DNA of 64,000 bases from NCBI GenBank assembly GCA_947034895.1, contig OX344762.1:20750760-20814759 (forward strand), written 5' to 3'. Source of the DNA: Rhytidiadelphus loreus. Its lineage: Eukaryota > Streptophyta > Bryopsida > Hypnales > Hylocomiaceae. Of the stretch, positions 47,079 through 59,054 are shown in pieces (position 1 is the stretch's first letter; every line of letters starts with the position of its first letter). The translations under genes and the position numbers were made by a program. The notes below the pieces were generated by a model. That model was given only the letters and a program-made list of their open reading frames with translations. It made no database searches and was not told the origin of the DNA.

Positions 47079-48133
47079 GATTGTATATATAAGTAATTTG
47101 ATGCTACAAGATACTTTGTCATAGTTGTAGTGATTAATGCTTGTTAATTGAAAAGCCACTAGTTTGATTTTACAAATAACTACTATGCAACTTTGAAAAA
47201 ACTTTCCTCTAAGGTATAAGCACCTATGACAGTCACTAATTACAACTGAACAAAGTTACTATTAACCCTTATAGGTTTGTGAGGAACAATATATATTATA
47301 CCATATTTAACTTCTAGAATACGAACTATGTGCTAAAAATGTGGTGAGACAAACTCCATTGGATTCACAATTTAACAATTAGCATCTTTCATTTGCTCAA
47401 TCTTATTATGTTCAAGTACAACTACATACATATAAAATATGTGACTATTTTGTGACTTGAGACATATAGGAGGTATTCTAATGATCCAGATTTGGGGTGT
47501 TGTGGATCATTGGATCTAGTTCAACATAGATACAAATTTTTGCACTAGTGTATACTTCAATCGTTGTACATTCTATATCAAATACAAAAAACCACCATAG
47601 TATGTCCAAAATTGGGCTTTCTAAACTTCAAGGGTTAAACGTAATTAATTTTATAGGATCTCATTGGCAAATGAAAGAGGATCAATTCCAATGTACTTTA
47701 GGATGAATTATTTGGACACCGTATGAATAAATTATGAATTTTTAAAGTAAAAAACATAGGTGTACTACACTAGGCAACGGAATTCAATTGGTGCACACAA
47801 CTTATAAAAAATTTCAAATTTCACATACTAGTATGCAGTAAGACACTAAGAATTCTTACTACCAACCATAAAATGAGAGGTTCAAATCCCATGGCTAGCA
47901 TGTTGGTTGCCTTGGGCAACCTAAGTGGAGACACGCAACTTGGGCAATCCAAAATTTCAACACTTTTTTCAACTATCCTTCGAAGTTCCAACATATTAGG
48001 TTCAACTCATTTTTTGACAATGAAATGTGGGAAAATGAGATTTTCTACAATGTTTTCCGCCACTTTAGTATTTAAAAAGTGTTGAAAAAAGTATCAAAAA
48101 CAACATCTGTAGTTTTTTTTTAATAGTGATTTG
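47079..48133. other. AT-rich spacer
   Basis: Contains a small foldback with CAACACTTTTTTCAAC at about 47958-47973 and GTGTTGAAAAAAGT at about 48079-48092. A B-box-like GGTTCAAATCC lies at about 47879 without an A box. No gene. Confidence 0.5.
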
Positions 48134-48136
48134 TTA

Positions 48137-49154
48137 CACTAGAAGAAAATGAGGGGTTGCAAATACAAAGAACAATTGGTTTTTAGTCGCATCGGACATT
48201 TGCAATTGGTGATAATCTAGAGGCTCCCAATTGCTAAGGACAAGTTTTTTAGTCGTATTGTAGTTGCAAGGCAAAGCGGGATTGTTTCTCATTTGACAGT
48301 TCCTTAGAACTTCATTGATGCACTTTATGATGTGGTTGCTTATGTGGTATTTGTTGCCACATAAGGTTGGTCACTGAATCGGTGAGTTGTACAACTTATC
48401 AACTACTCATTTACGCCTAATGTATGACTTGCTTGCAACTTCATTGTTATTTTATTGCGACCTGTTTGTAGTGCATTGCAAATTGTTTTTATTTGTAGAA
48501 TTTGTAAATTTCAAAATCTACAAAATGCTCGACAAAATGTAGAATCATTCTACAAACTGTAGAAATCTACAAATTGTAGAAATCTTAGAGTTTTATTAAT
48601 AGGATTCATTACATAAAGATACAACTACTTACAAGTCTTATATGTCCAACCTAATGGCATTGTTGACAATTGATATAAGACAATCTGAAAATTAATTTGG
48701 AAACAACTAAGAAGCAACTAGAAAACAACTAGAAAACGACTATTGTCATTTTACAGTTGTAGTTATTTCCTACTTATTTCCTAATTGTTTTTTGTGACTG
48801 CAAATCAACACACTAGATATCATAGAGCGTGAACTAGTCGACATCGACAACTATGATGAATTTTTGATGGAGAATAACTCACATTCATTCTAAATTTGAA
48901 CTTTGTTCCAATTCTCATAATCCTACACTTCATTCTATGACTGCTTTGCAACTAAAACAATGTATCAACTGCATTCTACAACTACTTTGCAAGCTACTTT
49001 GCAACTAAACATTGTTCTAATGATGTAAAGCAGTGACATCAAATAGTGTTGTAAGAATTTGGTGCAAATAGAGAAGGCAGCAGTTGTAGGATAGTTGTAT
49101 AGGACATTTAGTTGCATTTTAGCCAGTTGTGGTAGACATGTTTTTCTTCTAGTG
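48137..49154. mobile_element. Non-autonomous CACTA element, 1018 bp
   Basis: It begins CACTAGAAGAAAATGAGG and ends ATGTTTTTCTTCTAGTG, inverted over at least 13 bp. The 3-bp duplication TTA lies at 48134-48136 and 49155-49157. Subterminal TTGCAA/GTTGCA-type words recur near both ends. No coding sequence. Confidence 0.87.
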
Positions 49155-49157
49155 TTA

Positions 49158-49650
49158 CAACAATCTTAGAAGAAAATCGAGTTACAAAGAGACCCTCTCC
49201 AACATTTTTAGCAATTCAATTACCATAGAAGTCTTTTGCCTAGTCCTTGCCTAGTTTATTCAAGTGAACTATACGCATCCCCAATGTAACTTCAAAATGC
49301 CAAGTCCAATTTTCAAGGCAAATTTATCACCATTCCATTGGATATTCAAAAAAGTGTTATAGTCATTCATAACGCATACCCTCTTTCTACACCTATAAAA
49401 TTGCCAAAAGTATAGATAAGGACATTTGTGATGAACTATTGGACTTGGCATTTATATGCCATAATGCTCTTCAAGATTATCTAGTCCATAGTTGTCTTCA
49501 ACATTGCTTATTATTACAACCTAAGTCCTGCTTATGTTGGCCTTGAGAAATATTGGTGAGTTGTATAGGTTTGATACAATTTATTGGTTGAACTTTTAAC
49601 CCTAGAATGTCTAAGCTGTTGGATGCATTACAACAGTTTTTCATCCATTG
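49158..49650. other. No recognisable feature
   Basis: Nothing identifiable. A short minus-strand open frame (49269-49451) lacks resemblance to known proteins. Confidence 0.5.
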
Positions 49651-49800
49651 GGGGGTGGGGTTCAGTTGGTACAGAAAATTCCCCTTGTCCTAACTAGAGT
49701 TGCGCGATATGAGTTCGGACCAAGGTATCAATAATAATATTGATATCAATACTCCATACCCAGACCGTCTGTCGAGCCTCAATTCAAGCAGAACCAAGTT
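49651..49800 (+). mobile_element. tRNA-derived SINE candidate
   Basis: A-box-like GGTTCAGTTGG (49659-49669) and B box GAGTTCGGACC (49711-49721), about 50 nt apart. The body ends near 49795 where the next MITE begins. It is not a foldable tRNA. Confidence 0.5.
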
Positions 49801-49806
49801 AAGTTA

Positions 49807-49964
49807 AGGTAACTCTACCTATGATAGGCAAAATTTGGGACCACCCTAATGTAGGCAAAAAAAATTCATGAGGAGTACATGTATCTAGTAAAATGTACTG
49901 CTCATGAATTTTTTGCATGTATTGGGTTGGTCCCAAGTTTTGCCTGTCATAGGCAAAGTTACCT
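49807..49964. mobile_element. TA-flanked foldback MITE, copy 2 (158 bp)
   Basis: TA at 49805-49806 and 49965-49966. Ends are AGGTAACTCTACCTATGATAGG and, inverted, AGGTAACTTTGCCTATGACAGG. Almost the entire element is self-complementary. Sister of 30726-30881. Confidence 0.85.
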
Positions 49965-50095
49965 TATACGAAATAGGAAGGATTTCATAAACGGCTCCAC
50001 AAGTTTGAAGAAGCACGTGGATACTTTGCAGGCAGGCATGTATGAGTTGTATTTGAAGGTGGTCACGGGAACTAGATTTTGGGTTTAACCCTTAA

Positions 50096-50738
50096 CCCCT
50101 AAATGCCTAAGGGGTGTTTTGAGCTTCTTGAAATTTGTTCAAAATTGAACAAAATGCCAACATTTTGATAAGTTGTATCAATTTTTTTTTAATTGTAACC
50201 ATACAAATTCAAACTAGACATGTTAGAGATCTCATAGGAAAAAAAAAAATATATCATTTATGGAGTGAAAGATCATAATGTTGGACAATGAAGGTGTTAA
50301 AACTGCAAAAGAGATGTGAAGTCTTTCAATCCTCTTTTCACAAGTCAAATCTAAAAAGTTGGTGACCAAAAAAATATGAGGTTAAAGGGCCTAACATGTA
50401 TAACCCCAATCAACTTATGGCTTCTCAAAATCTATTTTGTAATTTTTTTAAATGAATTTTGAATGTGGTTTTTTCTCCAAGATCTAGTGTATTTGAGGCT
50501 CATTTCCAAGAGCTCTCAACACTACAAGAAGTCAAGATTGTAATGGGTATCCTTGCACAAAATCTTAAATAGAAAAATTACTATCATTTATTTTCAAGAT
50601 CGGATTTTTGATGCTAAAACTAGACTTCAATAAGAACTTTCCAAAATTTTAATTTACTAAAAATAAAAAATTGGTTAGGTTTTATTTAATTTCATAGTTT
50701 TGCAAACACTGGATTTGGGTGCCTCGGGCATTTAGGGA
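50096..50738. mobile_element. piggyBac-like MITE, third family, 643 bp
   Basis: TTAA at 50092-50095 and 50739-50742. Ends are CCCCTAAATGCCTAAGG and, inverted, TCCCTAAATGCCCGAGG. It shares only the extreme terminus with families A and C. No coding sequence. Confidence 0.75.
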
Positions 50739-50742
50739 TTAA

Positions 50743-52536
50743 GCAATGAGCTAGTCACCGTGGAAATCAACTATTCTGGAACCGTGTGAATTGTTGACTT
50801 AAAAAAAAATGCAAAAGCACTCATTGGAAGTCAAACTATTGTAGAAGACATTCCTTTTTCACACAAAATTTTGGAGGATGAATAGTTGTACTTCTATCCC
50901 ACATGGAGAGATTCTTTGTCATTCATTGGCCAAAAAATGTCCTCAATATCATTTATGGGTTAAAGTTAGGTCTTTTGGATAGGTATAACTAAAATAGGGT
51001 TCATAAAAATAGAAGAAAGTAGGAACTATTTATTCTTCCATATCGCTATGGATTTTAACCACTAATGTATCAAGGCTTGGCTTTTTTCCCTCAAAAATCA
51101 TTCAAAATTGACCTTCCATAGGTGAAATGCATAATTTTTGTAATTTAAATGTAGGATCTTTTATTTAACTAGTAATAGGTCATATGATAAAACATTTTGT
51201 GAACTTTGAATATACATATTGAAAGGTATTAGCATTTGAAGTGAAGGTAAAAATTTTCTACAGACCCTATTGAAGATGTGGAACACATCCAATAAAGTCC
51301 TACATTAGGTAGATGTTTAGGAATTGACAATATATGCACTACACTTTTGCAAACAACTTTTCCACCACATATTTTTTAATTTCAAAAATCACAATAGTGG
51401 ATCAAAAGATTTTTTAATTCTTCACAACCCTAAAAAGTTAGGATCATCTTTTACCTTTAGTGCAGTTGTCTTTCCCAATTAGGTCTCCAAATTTTCCCCC
51501 ACCCTATGTTTGAATGCCCATATCCTCTATATCTGAGTTCCAATTCCTTTACATTTTGTTTCATTATCAAGGGCCTACCCTTCTATTTTTGTTCTTCAAT
51601 AATGTTGACCAAAAATTGTACGCAATAAGCTGTGTGGATGAATGAGACTTGAACTCAACCAAAAAAAGGTTGATTGGACTCTAAATTAACCAGACTTGAA
51701 ATTGACCACTTTAGAACATTGACCCCTATTTTTGAAGGGAAACTGAGACGGATGATATTCCAAATGATGAGCATTAGAAAGACAAGTGTAAGGAGGAATT
51801 GGGGCTTGAATTGGGGGCCATTTTGGGTAGTGAATGACTTTATTTATAGTATTGTAGTGGTCAATTTTGATCCTCTTCTTTTTGTTTTAACTTCTTCTCA
51901 ATGATATGTTTTGATGTTAATTTCTTAATGTGCATCAAATGGATATTGGCACCACCTACATTACATTTTTAGCCTCCTACACCTTGCATCTTTGAAAATT
52001 TGTAACTAATTCACAATACTCCCAAAATTATGGAACAACTTGCATTTTGATTCATAGTCCTTGCAAAATTTGTTGTTCATTTTTTAGAGCATATTGGTTA
52101 TGCCCCAAAGCTTATTTGTGCAATTTTAGGTGTACTTATCTTACAGGGGTGAGGGAGATTGTTTGAAGAAGTGATTCACACCTAAATAATATTTCATATT
52201 TTGTGTAGCGGCAGCTAGTTTTGCAGAATAACTTAGTGATGACTGATGAGTAAGCTTTCATTCGTAGTGAGTGAGCCTCATATTTTATGCAGTGATTGTG
52301 TCCTTTATTGAACCCTTTAATTTGCACATATCCGCCTTCTCATGTTGCACATGCTTGCAATCACTATTCAACATGTGGCAGTCAACCTGCCTAGTTCGTG
52401 GATTCTTTCAAACTTTTCGTTTAGAATTATTTTTCCTTTTTTTCCTTCATTCACTTGTCAAATTTATGTCTAGGTCATTATTGATATAAGCTGGGGATAT
52501 GTATATTCAAAAATTTACTTCTACTAGTATCTTTAT
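50743..52536. other. No recognisable feature
   Basis: AT-rich. Short open frames at 51674-51904 and 52271-52489 lack domains. No bounded element found. Confidence 0.5.
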
Positions 52537-52540
52537 TTAA

Positions 52541-53670
52541 CCCCTAAACGTCCAAACAACGTTTTTGGCAACATAGCGATTTTGGGCAGCTCACTACAGA
52601 CGGAGTTTTTCTTTTTTTTCTTTGAAAATTTCACACAATGTGGGGACAAGGAGTAGCTTTAAGGCCCAACAATTTTCATAACTTTTGACTACATGGTTCA
52701 AAATTTATTGCATGATATTTTTATATATGTGATAAGCTTTGAATCATTCCATTTTGATTAATGAGATGAAAGTTATGAGGAATTTTAGTTTAGGTTAGTT
52801 TGTGGGTTGTGGGTGGTTATGGAATCTCTACTCTAAAATAAACTTTCAAGTCCTTTCTTTAACTCAATTTTAAATATTTTTGGATAAAAATAAAAACATT
52901 AGGTGTATATTTTTTATTACAACAATACAACCATTGGAATTGGAATTTTTCAATTTTATAAATAAATTTTTAACAATTTAGTATTTTGAATCATTTTCTA
53001 TTTTTTTCTACTTACTATTTTTTTCTTATATGTTGTACAATTCCAAATGATCTAAAATTTTTCAAGCATGTAACCAACTTGACTTGAGGAATGAATCGAA
53101 AGAGTAACCACCATTTGGGACATTTTTTCATACAAATGTGACCTTGTGAAGTGTAGTTGCCCGTATTTTCACAGGGCCAAAGAAAGGATTTTTGTCCCTT
53201 CAAACGTTAATATCTTTCAATCTACATGGTGGAAAATTCTGAAATTCTTTTCAAACTATTTTACTACAAGATCCTACAGTTATATGTGTCTAGAAATGTT
53301 ATTCATCTAAAATTTGGTGCTTGTAAATGCAAGGGCAATTTTGGAGCAATTTTGGGAAAAACATAGTCTCTGACGCATTAGAAGAGATTTCAGGATTTTG
53401 AGGGTTGTTTCAGCGCCGTTCCCTTGGCAGTGAGAACGCCGCAGTCAGATTTTTTTTTTGAAAAAAAAATAAAAATAAAAAATTTAAGTTCTTAAAATGA
53501 GAAACAAAGTTATATTTTATTTTAATTTTTTTTCGAAAAAACTGACCTAGCCGTCTCTCGGCCAGGTCAGCACAGGCGGGAAACAACGGATTTCGGCGGT
53601 TCTCGGGGGGATTTCGAGTTGGGAACTCGCAACCCTCCCCGAGAGCCAAAACACATGTAATGTTTAGGGG
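52541..53670 (+). mobile_element. piggyBac-like MITE, family A, with a nested MITE
   Basis: TTAA at 52537-52540. It begins CCCCTAAACGTCCAAACAAC and ends TTTAGGGG, followed by TTAT (53671-53674), apparently a mutated TTAA. The body matches 12519-13460. A CATTA-ended MITE (53376-53662) sits 8 bp inside the right terminus. Confidence 0.78.
53376..53662. mobile_element. CATTA-ended MITE, copy 3 (287 bp)
   Basis: Ends are CATTAGAAGAGATTT and CACATGTAATG. It contains the palindrome ACTGACCTAGCCGTCTCTCG followed by GCCAGGTCAG. Very similar, in inverted orientation, to 56311-56618. Confidence 0.72.
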
Positions 53671-53674
53671 TTAT

Positions 53675-55217
53675 CTCCTAAACGTCCAATCAACGTTTTT
53701 TGGCAACATAGCAATTTTGGGCAGCTCACTATAGACAGAATTTTTATATTTTAGAGTTCGGCGGGCTGCCCAGGTAGGAAAAAAAACTTCTTTGATAATC
53801 ACTTTTAAAAAAAAAATTGAAATTAATTCTCTAGATTTTTACATATGTGGTAAGCTTTGAATCATTCCATTTTGATTAATGAAATGAAAGTTATGAGGAA
53901 TTTTAGTTTGGGTTAGTTTATAGATAGTTATGGAATCTCTACTCTAAAATAAACTTTCAAGTCCTTTATTTAACCCCTAAAGGACCATTGTCCCCTCGGG
54001 GGACAAAATGGATTTCGGGCAGGTTCCTATGATCTCATTTTCTAGTGAAACTTTTTGAAACTTTATCATAAGATAGGAAAACTTATTAGCTTCGTGGGAA
54101 TATAAATTTTATTTCAATTGGTGCCCGGGAGCAAAAGTTATGGCATCTTAAACATAATTTTCACGTCACTGGGCAGAAAAAGAAATCTACAAAAATTTGA
54201 AATTTATTTTTTGATTTTTTTCTTCTTAAAGATCATATTTTTGTCTACATGTGAAGCTTTTATTCATTCCATTTGGATTAGTAATGTGAAAGTTATGAAC
54301 AATCTTGTTTTTCGGGCATTTTGAGCATCTTCTTGAAAAAATAACTTATAGGATTGAATTTTGAATGCAATTTTCACAATTTTTGAAAAAAAATTATTTG
54401 ACAAGGTGAAGTTTTCTATTTAGAACAATCTCACCGTTGAGATTATTGTGTTTCAATCCCATTTTAGAGCTATTAACAATTTAGTTTTTCTTTCAATCTT
54501 GAACCTACTTCTACTTAACAATTTTTTAAAGAATGAAAATCAATCATGTTTATAAAAAATTAAAATTCTCTAGACTTTCAACTCAATTCTTCAACACAAA
54601 AAAAATTAAATTCAAGGTCCATGGTGCAAATTTTTTCCACAAATGGCACTCAAAGTCATTTGAAATTGCAAGCTAGTGTTCAAAAAAACTTTCTTTTTTC
54701 AACTTTGAATGCTAATATCTTCCAATGTGTACGGTCAAACTCCATGAAATTTTAACCACGTGATCCTTGACTAATAAAGTGCAAGATCCTACAGTTTAAT
54801 TCTAAAAAAAAATTTGTTTTGTTTTTTAGGATGAATGCAGCAGAAATGGCAGTTTTGAGAAGTTTTTGACAAAAAAATGGCCCTAGTCCTTTAGGGGTTA
54901 ACTCAATTTTAAATATTTTTGGAAAAAAATAAAAACGTTAGGTGAATTTTTTTATTACAAAATTACAACCATTGGGATTGGTATTTTTCAATTTTATAAA
55001 TAAATTGTTAACAATGATCTAAAAATTTTAAAGCATGTAGCCAACTTAACTTGAGGAATGTATCCAAAGAGTAACCACCATCTTGGACATTTTTTCATAC
55101 AAATGTGACCTTGTAAAGTGCAGCTGCCCGTATTTTCAAAGGGTCCAAAAAAAGATTTTTGTCACTTCAAATGTTAATATCTTTCAATCTTTGCGATAGA
55201 AAATTCTGAAACAAGCA
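53675..55217 (+). mobile_element. piggyBac-like MITE, family A, interrupted and truncated
   Basis: Begins CTCCTAAACGTCCAATCAAC immediately after the shared TTAT, directly abutting the preceding copy. It is split at 53973/54898 by the family C element, after which family A sequence resumes (actcaattttaaatattttt). Similarity stops near 55217, before the expected right terminus. Confidence 0.7.
53974..54897 (+). mobile_element. piggyBac-like MITE, family C, 924 bp, nested
   Basis: TTAA duplicated at 53970-53973 and 54898-54901. Inverted ends are CCCCTAAAGGACCATT and CCCCTAAAGGACTAGG. Other family A copies show the empty site (TTTATTTAACTAAATTTT at 12928; TTTCTTTAACTCAATTTT at 52855). This demonstrates insertion at TTAA with duplication of exactly TTAA. 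Confidence 0.9.
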
Positions 55218-56056
55218 CCATTAGCTTTTACTAGAATTAAATATAACTTTATTTCTTAAATCCAAGAAAATTTAATTTCACAAAATCTAACAAAAATAGG
55301 AGAGGCTGTTTTGTACTAGTGTTACATTATTTATAGTTGCAAGAAATAATTGGTTAAACTTAATAGGTTAAATACTCATAGACTTTGAAAAAAATCTTGT
55401 ATCTAAAAATGATTCTCTCATGCATGATCATTAGAAGAAAAATTGGGCCTAGGGAGGGCTTCCTTGCCTTTGAGAAAATGAACATAGCCTCATTGAATGG
55501 CAATGGGGAAGCAACAAGCCAAGCAATTAGGTGGGATAGTTGGTTTCAAACAAGTAGCCACGATTTCCTAGATGGTCATTGACATGTCATACTCCTTCAT
55601 TTTTCCATTCTTTCATTCTTATGTGGGCATTGTTGTTATTCCCACCCTCTTGTGCTTTGTAGATGAGTTAGGGCTTTGTGGATAGGCTAGAAACAATCTC
55701 TTCTTGCATTTAACTAGATTGTCATTTTTTTTTATTGTCAGCAATGTAGTTTTTCAATTGTGTTTTGTCAATATTTGTGGCATAATTATAAGTTGTCGAG
55801 ATTCTTCTTCAAGAGATTTTTCAAAAAAACAACGCCTTATACATGGTCATTAGAACTGTAATTGAAGTAGGAATTTGAGGAAGTTAGTAGTAGAATAAAA
55901 AGGTGATTCAAATCATATGATGCACATTTCCATAGGTCATGCAATAAAGAAACCTTGAGAGTAAAAATTGTGGAGCTTTTGCACTGGATAGTTGTTCTTT
56001 GTTTGAACAATATTATTGCCAATCTGTTGGAACTTCAGGCTCTCCCTTATGTAAGA
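55218..56056. other. No recognisable feature
   Basis: AT-rich. The open frame at 55385-55582 is not recognisable. Confidence 0.5.
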
Positions 56057-56227
56057 GCCAAAAAAACAGTGTGCACAATTGATCAGTTTTCTTATTAGAA
56101 ATAGTGAAGCCAAAAAAACAGTGTGCGCAATTGATCAGTTTTCTTATTAGAAATAGTGAAGCCAAAAAAACAGTGTGCGCAAAGTGGAAGATTCGCTTCA
56201 CTATTTCTAATAAGAAAACTGATCACA
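56057..56227. repeat. 52-bp tandem repeat plus inverted copy
   Basis: Units begin with gccaaaaaaacagtgtgc at 56057, 56109 and 56161. The tail of the unit (ttcttattagaaatagtgaa) reappears inverted at 56193-56227, so the array ends in a hairpin. Confidence 0.9.
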
Positions 56228-56310
56228 CTCCAACGACATTCTAAATATATTGTGCGCAATTGTATTTTCCACTTGTCAGCAATGTTTCCTTGTTTTTGAA
56301 ATTCTCAAAA

Positions 56311-56618
56311 CATTACATGTGTTTTGGCTCTCAGGGAGGGCTGCGAGTTCCCAACTCGAACCCCCCCGAGAACTGCCGAAATCCACTGTTACCCGCCTGT
56401 GCTGACCTGGCTGAGAGACGGCCAGGTCAGTTTTTTCGAAAGTAAAAAATAAAAAAATAAAAAAAATTTAACTTTGTTTCTCATTTTAAGAACTTTAAAT
56501 TTTTTTTTTTTTTTTTCAAAAAATAAAAAATCTGACATCAGCATTCTTTAACTGCCGGGGGAACAGCGCTGGGAACAGCGCTGAAACAGCCCTCAAAATC
56601 CTGAAATCTCTTCTAATG
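56311..56618. mobile_element. CATTA-ended MITE, copy 4 (308 bp)
   Basis: Ends are CATTACATGTGTTTT and, inverted, CATTAGAAGAGATTT. It contains GACCTGGCTGAGAGACGGCC and a duplicated 'gggaacagcgctg'. Inverted near-twin of 53376-53662. Confidence 0.72.
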
Positions 56619-57843
56619 AATGCATTTACATGATATTACAAATGAGAAGTCATATAAAGTTCAAGTATGGATAGGAAACAAGCATAAACCTCTTATAATT
56701 ACGGGACGTCCATGAGACAAGCAAATTAGTAATTTAGTAGATCAAAGTTCAAGCATAAGAGATGTGCTGGATGCCAAAATTTGGATTTATAGTTTAATAG
56801 TTCACTATAGCATGTCAATCCAATTTCTAGTAAACAACCCAAGGTTGCTAAAGTATGAGTAGGGAGCGACAAGCGATGAGCGGTGAACAAATGGCTGTTT
56901 TTAGAAAATCTTGTGAAAAATTTAAAACTTTTTACTATGAGATGTTTATATCCATGGTTTAAGGTAAACACTTATGGCTATAAATGAGTTTGAAGAGGAT
57001 GAATGGAGATGAATGAATTTGGATGCATTTTTTGTATTTGACTTTGTTGGATGAAATACATCCATTGTTCATTTCATTAGATGATAGATGTCTATTTAAA
57101 ACTCAATTGTTTAAGATAAGGATTGATGTCCAAGTATCTTAAATCAAAGGTAGAGAGTTTACCAAAGGACCCTCTTTTTATTAATTTGGAAGGTTATTTA
57201 AATTGTGATTAAAATGAAAAAAAATTCAAAATTATTTTCTTCAAAAGAAAATTTGTATTTAAAAATAAAAAAATTCAATAGATGGCTCCTCAAATTGGAG
57301 GAGTGATTTCTTGTTGCTATTTTTTTAGAAAAAAATTTGAACTACTATAAAAAAAAGAGAACTAAAATTTTGAAATTTTGAAATGTTTTTTTTTCCAATT
57401 TTTTTCTAATTTAAAAATAAAATATATATATATTTTTTTCATTAGGGCTTCTTGGATTCCAAGGAGCCCTTGGTGCGAAGAGAAGGCAACAAGAAACCCT
57501 ATTTATTACTCTAACAGGCTTATTTTTAGTAAAAAATTTTGCAACAAGCATTCAAATTCAATCACTCATCACTCAACGCTTGTTGCTCTCTGTTCACACT
57601 CAAGTGTCGTTGGTAACGCCCAAAGATTGATACTCACAGCCAATATTAGAATTCATTGGAGACAACGAAAATGGATTTTTGAAGTATGTAACAAAGTTGG
57701 AGAATATATTTGGTGGAATTGCATCTGTTGTTAAAGAAAAAGAGATTGAAATATCTATACTTCAAAATTGTATCAATGAACTCATTCAATACTCAGCCTT
57801 GGAATAAGTGAATTTTGTATTCAAGTTCAGAAACTACAAGAAT
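56619..57843. other. AT-rich DNA, no recognisable gene
   Basis: The open frame at 57378-57734 has a locally less AT-rich 3' half but no recognisable domain. Confidence 0.45.
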
Positions 57844-58085
57844 GGTCAATTTCGTTAAAATGGCGATATTCCATTAAAATGGCACAAAATGAAACTACTG
57901 AAAGAATGAAAATAATGGAAAGATTGTCTGAGGGGAGTGGAAATGTATGAACTATGAGTGATTTGAATGTACTAGGCATAAAATTGGCACATGTTTGATC
58001 CTATCGTGGCACACTTATTCTCCATTTGTAGAAGATATTCCATTAAAATGGCATGCGGAATACTGCCATTTTAACGAAATTGACC
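57844..58085. mobile_element. GGGCAATTTCG-ended foldback MITE, short variant
   Basis: Ends are GGTCAATTTCGTTAAAATGG and, inverted, the same. A second internal 'ccattaaaatggca' pair follows. It lacks the GTAGATTT repeats of the other copies. Confidence 0.72.
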
Positions 58086-58774
58086 ATAAGATGAATTGAC
58101 ATAATGACGTTTGTACATAGTGGGATTTCAATAATGTGCTAGGCATAAAATTTTACTAGAAAGGCACAAATATCTTGTAAATTCTTACGTAAAATCCCCT
58201 AAAGAGGTCATTACTTAAAATGTTATCTCTAGGACTATGCTTAAAACACCCCTTTCTCTTGTAGTGGTTGGGTGCCTCGGTTGAAATTGCAAACTATAAT
58301 AAGAAAAATATGTGCTTTTAAATTAATCTACAAAATAGCAATTGCAAACTAGGGGCAATAGAAAAATAAATGCTTCTAAATTACACTTTCAATAAAATAG
58401 CATACAATTTACTAAAGTCGTTGATTTTAGCATTTGTTTTACTTCATTTTGTCATGGAAGACATTCATGATTTGTGAAGTGAATAGAAAAGATACTATTC
58501 TTTACATACATATGAGGTGGTAAGAAATAAAACAAACAATGTAGGATAATTCTTACGTTTTGACAATGAGTGGTTAATCTCTCATCTTTGAATTATCCCA
58601 TACCCTTTGAGAACTCATGATGAACAATGGATTTCAATATAAAAGTGACATCTTCACGTCTCATTCTTAAAATGTTAATGATACAATCCCGTCATCTTAC
58701 CATTAAAATTTGATTTTGATTGTAGATGGTTAAATTGCATTAGAATATTATTCAATGAATTCTTTGGATTTTTA
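58086..58774. other. No recognisable feature
   Basis: AT-rich spacer. TTTCTCTTGTAGTG at about 58253-58266 resembles a CACTA end but has no clear partner. Confidence 0.5.
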
Positions 58775-59054
58775 CATTAGGGGAGATTTCAGCTACTTGG
58801 GAGATTGTTTCAGGGTTGTTCCCATTGCTGGAAACCAGTCTTGTACAGTCAGAATATAATATAATAATAAAAAAATTAAAAAAATTAAATTAAATTAAAT
58901 TAAATTAAATTAAAAAAATATATATATATTAAAAAATTATATCTGACGTGGCCGTTTCCTGACCACATCAGATCAGCGTTCCCACATAGTTCCCACAATA
59001 TTCTTGCAGTCCGGGAACTCACAGTCTCTTAAAACGCATAAATCTCCCCTAATG
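58775..59054. mobile_element. CATTA-ended MITE, copy 5 (280 bp)
   Basis: Perfect 15-bp inverted ends CATTAGGGGAGATTT. It contains GTTGTTCCCATTGC and the hairpin gacgtggccgtttcctgacc. An (AAATT)n run lies at about 58882-58912. Confidence 0.78.

Noticed and set aside
47262..47642. TTAACCCTTATAGG ... AAGGGTTAA as a further piggyBac-like MITE
   Set aside because: Only about five terminal bases match, so it could be chance.
47873..47900. GGTTCAAATCC, tRNA T-arm/B-box-like
   Set aside because: No A box or foldable acceptor stem upstream.
50519..50540. CACTACAAGAAG, possible CACTA end
   Set aside because: No matching inverted end or 3-bp duplication found, and it lies inside a TTAA-flanked MITE.
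57828..58266. ACTACAAGAATGG ... CTCTTGTAGTG as a CACTA pair
   Set aside because: The left end lacks the CACTA first bases, the ends diverge quickly and no target duplication is seen.
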